In this document: positions 5,959 to 8,302 of the stretch, piece by piece
Position numbering within the stretch: the first letter of the stretch is position 1
Layout: each line of letters begins with the position of its first letter
Assembly (NCBI GenBank): GCA_023432725.1
Contig: JAEYUH010000129.1
Coordinates: forward strand, 1-8,302
DNA length: 8,302 bases
Direction of reading: 5' to 3'
Origin: Actinomycetes bacterium
GTDB taxonomy: Bacteria; Actinomycetota; Actinomycetes; Propionibacteriales; Propionibacteriaceae
Notes under the pieces: model-generated
Databases searched by the model: none
Told to the model about the DNA's origin: nothing
What the model saw: the letters and a program-made list of their open reading frames with translations, nothing else
Position numbers and translations under genes: made by a program

Positions 5959-6551
5959 TGCCAGGCTCCTTCCTCTTGCGGGAGCAGCCGGACGAGAGCA
6001 TCCGCGACCAGCTCAGTCGCGTCGTCGAGTGACAGACCGGCCCTGCGCAGTGCGGTGAGGGTGGCAGGGTGGGTTAGGCCGAAGGCGGCGCCACGGACGC
6101 GATCCACCCCGAGAGCCTCGCCGAAAACCCTGGCGTACAGCGCACCGATCGCGTCCCAGAACGTCGCCTCGCCCTCGCGCAGGGCCGGGTCGTGGCCCAG
6201 CTCGGGCCGAAAGATCTCAAACCAGGGGGCGCTGCGGTCGTAGAAGGCGAACATCTCGCTGACCAGTCGTCGCACTCTCTGTTCGCGCCCCGTCTCGGTC
6301 CATTGGCGGTCGTCGGGGATCCGGATGTCGGCGGCGAGCCGGTCGATGACGACCCGTGCGAGGTCGTTCGCGGATCCGAAATGGTTGAGGACGGTGGCCG
6401 CCGACACCTTGGCCCGGCGCGCGATCGCCTGCAGGCTCGTCGCGGCGATGCCGCGTTCGCGGTAGCTCGCGAGTGCGGCGTCCAGGATCCGCTCCCGGGT
6501 GTGTGCGGCCTGCTCGGCCCGGACCTCCATCGAGTACTTCCGCGGTGTCAT
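5955..6551 (-). CDS. TetR-family transcriptional regulator 2
   Basis: A 198-aa TetR protein. The DNA-binding domain spans roughly residues 14-60: HTRERILDAALASYRERG, then the helix-turn-helix ATSLQAIARRAKVSAATVLNHFGS. The ligand-binding half contains MFAFYDRSAPWFEIFRPEL and ends RLLPQEEGAWQ. The ATG at 6551 is preferred: AAGGAG lies 12 nt upstream, somewhat far. The ATG at 6581 would add ten residues but has no ribosome site, and ATG 6530 is a further alternative. It overlaps the methyltransferase by 4 nt and is divergent from the membrane protein/hydrolase pair, with a 31-bp inverted repeat and back-to-back promoters between. It probably represses both directions (inference). The inducing ligand may be a substrate of the neighbouring proteins. 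Confidence 0.9.
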   Translation of the reverse strand: MTPRKYSMEVRAEQAAHTRERILDAALASYRERGIAATSLQAIARRAKVSAATVLNHFGSANDLARVVIDRLAADIRIPDDRQWTETGREQRVRRLVSEMFAFYDRSAPWFEIFRPELGHDPALREGEATFWDAIGALYARVFGEALGVDRVRGAAFGLTHPATLTALRRAGLSLDDATELVADALVRLLPQEEGAWQ

Positions 6552-6593
6552 GTTGTCGGCCCGCTCCTTGCTGCAGCTCATCCGAGATTTGGG

Positions 6594-6624
6594 TGAACGT
6601 CATATTGACTGAATATAGCGTTCA
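6594..6624. promoter_or_regulatory. 31-bp near-perfect inverted repeat, likely TetR regulator 2 operator
   Basis: The outer arms TGAACG (6594-6599) and CGTTCA (6619-6624) pair perfectly, as do the inner arms ATATT (6602-6606) and AATAT (6612-6616). Symmetry is centred on 6609. Of 15 base pairs in the two halves only three fail (6600/6618, 6601/6617 and 6607/6611). It covers the -35 box of the plus-strand promoter and the expected start point of the minus-strand promoter. That arrangement suits simultaneous control of both transcripts. Confidence 0.75.
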
Positions 6625-6633
6625 TCGTATTGT
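6605..6633 (+). promoter_or_regulatory. Promoter of the membrane protein / hydrolase operon
   Basis: TTGACT (6605-6610) and TATTGT (6628-6633) are separated by exactly 17 bp, a good sigma-70-type match. Initiation would be near 6640, 27 nt before the ATG at 6667. The -35 box lies inside the 31-bp inverted repeat. Confidence 0.6.
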
Positions 6634-6652
6634 GAGGGGCGCCGACCGTCAA
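6624..6652 (-). promoter_or_regulatory. Promoter of the TetR regulator 2 / methyltransferase operon
   Basis: On the minus strand TTGACG (6652-6647) and TACGAT (6629-6624) are 17 bp apart. Initiation would fall near 6617, inside the 31-bp inverted repeat. The two opposing -10 boxes share bases 6628-6629, so the two promoters compete for the same DNA. Confidence 0.5.
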
Positions 6653-6666
6653 GGAAGGAACCAGTC

Positions 6667-7095
6667 ATGTGGACGAGCAGCCAGCCATCAGCGGGCTACC
6701 GGGGCACCCGGAACCCGGTGAGACCCACTCCGGGCCGGATGGCCATCGGGTTCCTCGTCTCTTGGGTGGCAATGCTCGCCCACAACCTGTTCGAGTTGCC
6801 CCTGACGCCTTTCGACATCGAGAACAGCGGTCCGCTCCTAGTTGGCCTCGCCCTGCTGGCTGCCTACTGGCGTCGCCCCACGTCCCGCGCCGTGCAGGTG
6901 GCGATCCTGGCGTGGGCGCTGCTCAACCTGGTAGTCGGCGGAGTGGTGTCCGTCCTGCCCTTGCCGGTGCTGCCCTTCGACCCGGAGCAGTCGCTGAGCC
7001 ACTACCTGGCCCATCTCGTCTACACGACCGGGCAGGTGCCGCTCGTGCTCCTCGCCGCCGCCGCACTGCGCCGGCCGCGCCCCGCGACCCTGTGA
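6667..7095 (+). CDS. Small four-helix integral membrane protein, unknown family
   Basis: A 142-aa protein I do not recognise. After a polar, basic N-terminus of about 24 residues there are four likely membrane helices: about 25-44 (MAIGFLVSWVAMLAHNLFEL), 55-68 (GPLLVGLALLAAYW), 75-99 (AVQVAILAWALLNLVVGG and onward) and 113-134 (YLAHLVYTTGQVPLVLLAAAAL). The helices hold polar residues at striking places: His39-Asn40 with Glu43, Asn87, and His112/His116 before the last helix. These could bind a metal or substrate. There is no signal peptide. ATG 6667 has the strong site AAGGAAGGAA at 6651-6660. The hydrolase-fold gene begins 15 nt after its stop, so the two form an operon controlled from the shared divergent promoter region. 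Confidence 0.8.
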   Translation: MWTSSQPSAGYRGTRNPVRPTPGRMAIGFLVSWVAMLAHNLFELPLTPFDIENSGPLLVGLALLAAYWRRPTSRAVQVAILAWALLNLVVGGVVSVLPLPVLPFDPEQSLSHYLAHLVYTTGQVPLVLLAAAALRRPRPATL

Positions 7096-7110
7096 ACCGA
7101 AGGAGTCAGA

Positions 7111-7959
7111 ATGTCCGAACGCATGGTGAACACCCGGGTTGGCAGGCTGAAGGTCAGTGTTCAGGGCGAGAGCCACCAGCTAGCGACCGCCCTGCTGTGG
7201 CACAGCCTCTTCGTCGACGAGCGCACCTGGGAGCGGGTGACCCCCGACCTGGCGCGGGACCGAAACCTCATTCTGGTGACAGGGCCGGGCCACGGCACGA
7301 GTGGTGACCCCGGCCACCCCTACACGATGGAGGACTGCGCCGAAGCCGCACTCGAGGTGCTCGACGCGTTGGGCGTCGACGCGCCCGTTGACTGGGTCGG
7401 CAATGCATGGGGAGGCCATGTCGGGATCGTGTTCGCGGCACAACACCCCGACCGCGTGCGCACCCTCATCACCGCCGGAACCCCGGTCCACCCCTACAGG
7501 ATCGGCGACAGGCTGAGAACCTCACTCCTGCTGGCCATCTACCGGTTGTTCGGGCCCCTGCGCCTCATCACCAACGCGGTGGTCGAAGCGCTCCTGTCCG
7601 AGCACACCCGAACCACGGACCCTTCCGCTGCCGGGCTCGTCCGGGACTGCTTCTCCGGAGCCGACCGGGCACGCATGACCAATGCCGTTGCCTCCGTCTC
7701 GTTGAGCCGCCTCGACCTCAAGCCCTTGCTCCCCGCCGTGCAGACGCCAACCCTCCTTCTCACCGGCTCGGCGCACCCGGACTGGTCGCCCGACCAGATG
7801 CGGGCGGCGGCCACCCTCCTCGCAGATTGCTCGACCCACGTCGTCGAGGGGGCCGCCTACCTCCTGCCGCTGGAAGCCCCCACCGAGTTCGGCCGCCTTG
7901 TCCGCGCGTTCTGGACCGCTCACCCAGCGTCAGACCAGCTCGTCACTGACTCCGATTGA
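7111..7959 (+). CDS. Alpha/beta-hydrolase-fold protein lacking canonical Ser and His (putative pseudoenzyme)
   Basis: A 282-aa protein with the full alpha/beta-hydrolase fold. The oxyanion region is LLWHSLFVDERTWERV (residues 28-43), then LILVTGPGHGTSGDP, the nucleophile elbow, and a C-terminal LLLTGSAHPDWSPDQM and GAAYLLPLEAP. The elbow reads VGNAWGGHVG: Ala99 stands where the G-x-S-x-G nucleophile should be. In GAAYLLPLE, Tyr250 stands where the catalytic His of the usual GAGHxxPLE is expected. The acid position is also unclear: His222 is at the usual Asp place, with Asp224 nearby. The frame is otherwise intact, with normal length and codon use, so it is not an ordinary decaying gene. It may bind a ligand without hydrolysing it or use another chemistry; some actinobacterial relatives may share the Ala (uncertain memory). 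AAGGAG lies 5 nt before ATG 7111. It is cotranscribed with the membrane protein. Confidence 0.85.
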   Translation: MSERMVNTRVGRLKVSVQGESHQLATALLWHSLFVDERTWERVTPDLARDRNLILVTGPGHGTSGDPGHPYTMEDCAEAALEVLDALGVDAPVDWVGNAWGGHVGIVFAAQHPDRVRTLITAGTPVHPYRIGDRLRTSLLLAIYRLFGPLRLITNAVVEALLSEHTRTTDPSAAGLVRDCFSGADRARMTNAVASVSLSRLDLKPLLPAVQTPTLLLTGSAHPDWSPDQMRAAATLLADCSTHVVEGAAYLLPLEAPTEFGRLVRAFWTAHPASDQLVTDSD

Positions 7960-7990
7960 GGGCGCACCCGCTTTGCCTCATGCCGCGCCC
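7960..7990. terminator. Weak inverted repeat between convergent genes
   Basis: GGGCGC (7960-7965) and GCGCCC (7985-7990) are complementary with a 19-nt loop, directly after the hydrolase-fold stop codon in the 86-bp gap before the convergent methyltransferase. There is no T-tract, and in such GC-rich DNA a 6-bp match is weak evidence. Confidence 0.2.
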
Positions 7991-8045
7991 CGCGTGTGGC
8001 TGTGGCGCCCGATCAATCCGGCAGGCCGGTGCAGGGCGCGACGGT

Positions 8046-8302
8046 TCACCGCTGCCGTGGCCGCTTGACGAGGTGGGGGATCAGGAAGGGCGTGGCGCGC
8101 TTGTACTCCAGGTAGTCGGGCCCGAAGCGGGCTTCCAGTTCCGCTTCTTCAAGCACCTTCACGTAAGCCAGAAGGAGAGCGGCGATCACCAGCACGAGGG
8201 TGATCGCCGAGAGAGAGCCACGCCAGACGGCGATGCCAAGGTAGGCAGTGGCCGTGCCGAGCACCATGGGGTTGCGGCAGTAGGTGTAGGGCGGCACCAC
8301 GA
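8046..8302 (-). CDS. Isoprenylcysteine/phospholipid-type membrane methyltransferase, C-terminal part (5' end outside window)
   Basis: The frame is open through the right edge, so only about the last 85 residues are present. They carry the C-terminal hallmarks of the ICMT/PEMT-like family of integral-membrane SAM methyltransferases. These are CRNPMVLGTATAYLGIA (the RNPM segment), a hydrophobic helix LSAITLVLVIAALLLAYV, and EEAELEARFGPDYLEYKRATPFLIP, with the conserved Glu, the FGxxYxxY pattern and the terminal proline-rich end. Bacterial members are mostly uncharacterised and often act on lipids or small hydrophobic molecules. The gene converges on the hydrolase-fold operon, so it is probably a separate transcription unit. 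The apparent ATG/GTG at 8298-8300 lies inside the domain and is not the true start. Confidence 0.85.
   Translation of the reverse strand, partial: VVPPYTYCRNPMVLGTATAYLGIAVWRGSLSAITLVLVIAALLLAYVKVLEEAELEARFGPDYLEYKRATPFLIPHLVKRPRQR

Noticed and set aside
1..8302. CRISPR array, integrase, transposase, toxin-antitoxin pair or phage gene
   Set aside because: No regularly spaced repeats, no terminal inverted repeats with a transposase, and no recombinase or toxin motif were found in any frame.

Overview
The window reads as chromosome of a high-GC Gram-positive bacterium (Actinomycetota). The evidence is GC-rich codon use throughout, the C-terminal part of a DUF3566 membrane protein at the left edge (in actinobacteria this gene lies directly downstream of gyrA), and next to it a tRNA-Ile(GAU) with an encoded CCA end. 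A Nocardioidaceae-like host is possible, but this is only a guess from general resemblance.

Layout. (1) 1-527 is conserved core: the end of the DUF3566 gene, a tRNA promoter and tRNA-Ile. The tRNA-Ala often found next in this neighbourhood is absent, and everything to the right looks like accessory metabolism and detoxification genes. (2) 649-1754 holds a SnoaL-like cyclase (minus) divergent from TetR regulator 1 (plus). The 59 bp between them carry two 17-bp operator-like palindromes 21 bp apart. (3) 1811-5187 is a run of minus-strand genes, each separated by 130-180 bp and probably transcribed separately: two unrelated small cupins, a COG3315/LCM-type SAM methyltransferase, and an RclA-like flavin disulfide oxidoreductase. 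(4) 5350-7959 is a divergent regulatory unit. TetR regulator 2 and a TehB/TPMT-like methyltransferase (minus, 4-nt overlap) face a four-helix membrane protein and an alpha/beta-hydrolase-fold protein (plus, 15 nt apart). A near-perfect 31-bp inverted repeat lies between them, overlapping back-to-back promoters. (5) 8046-8302 is the C-terminal part of an isoprenylcysteine/phospholipid-type membrane methyltransferase that runs off the right edge.

The most interesting unit is 5350-7959. The alpha/beta-hydrolase has Ala where the nucleophile Ser should be (GNAWGG) and Tyr where the catalytic His should be (GAAYLLPLE). It therefore looks like a non-catalytic hydrolase-fold protein, apparently controlled together with a small membrane protein and a methyltransferase by one TetR repressor. 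A ligand-binding or sensing role is inference. No integrase, transposase, CRISPR array, phage gene or recognised defence system was found.
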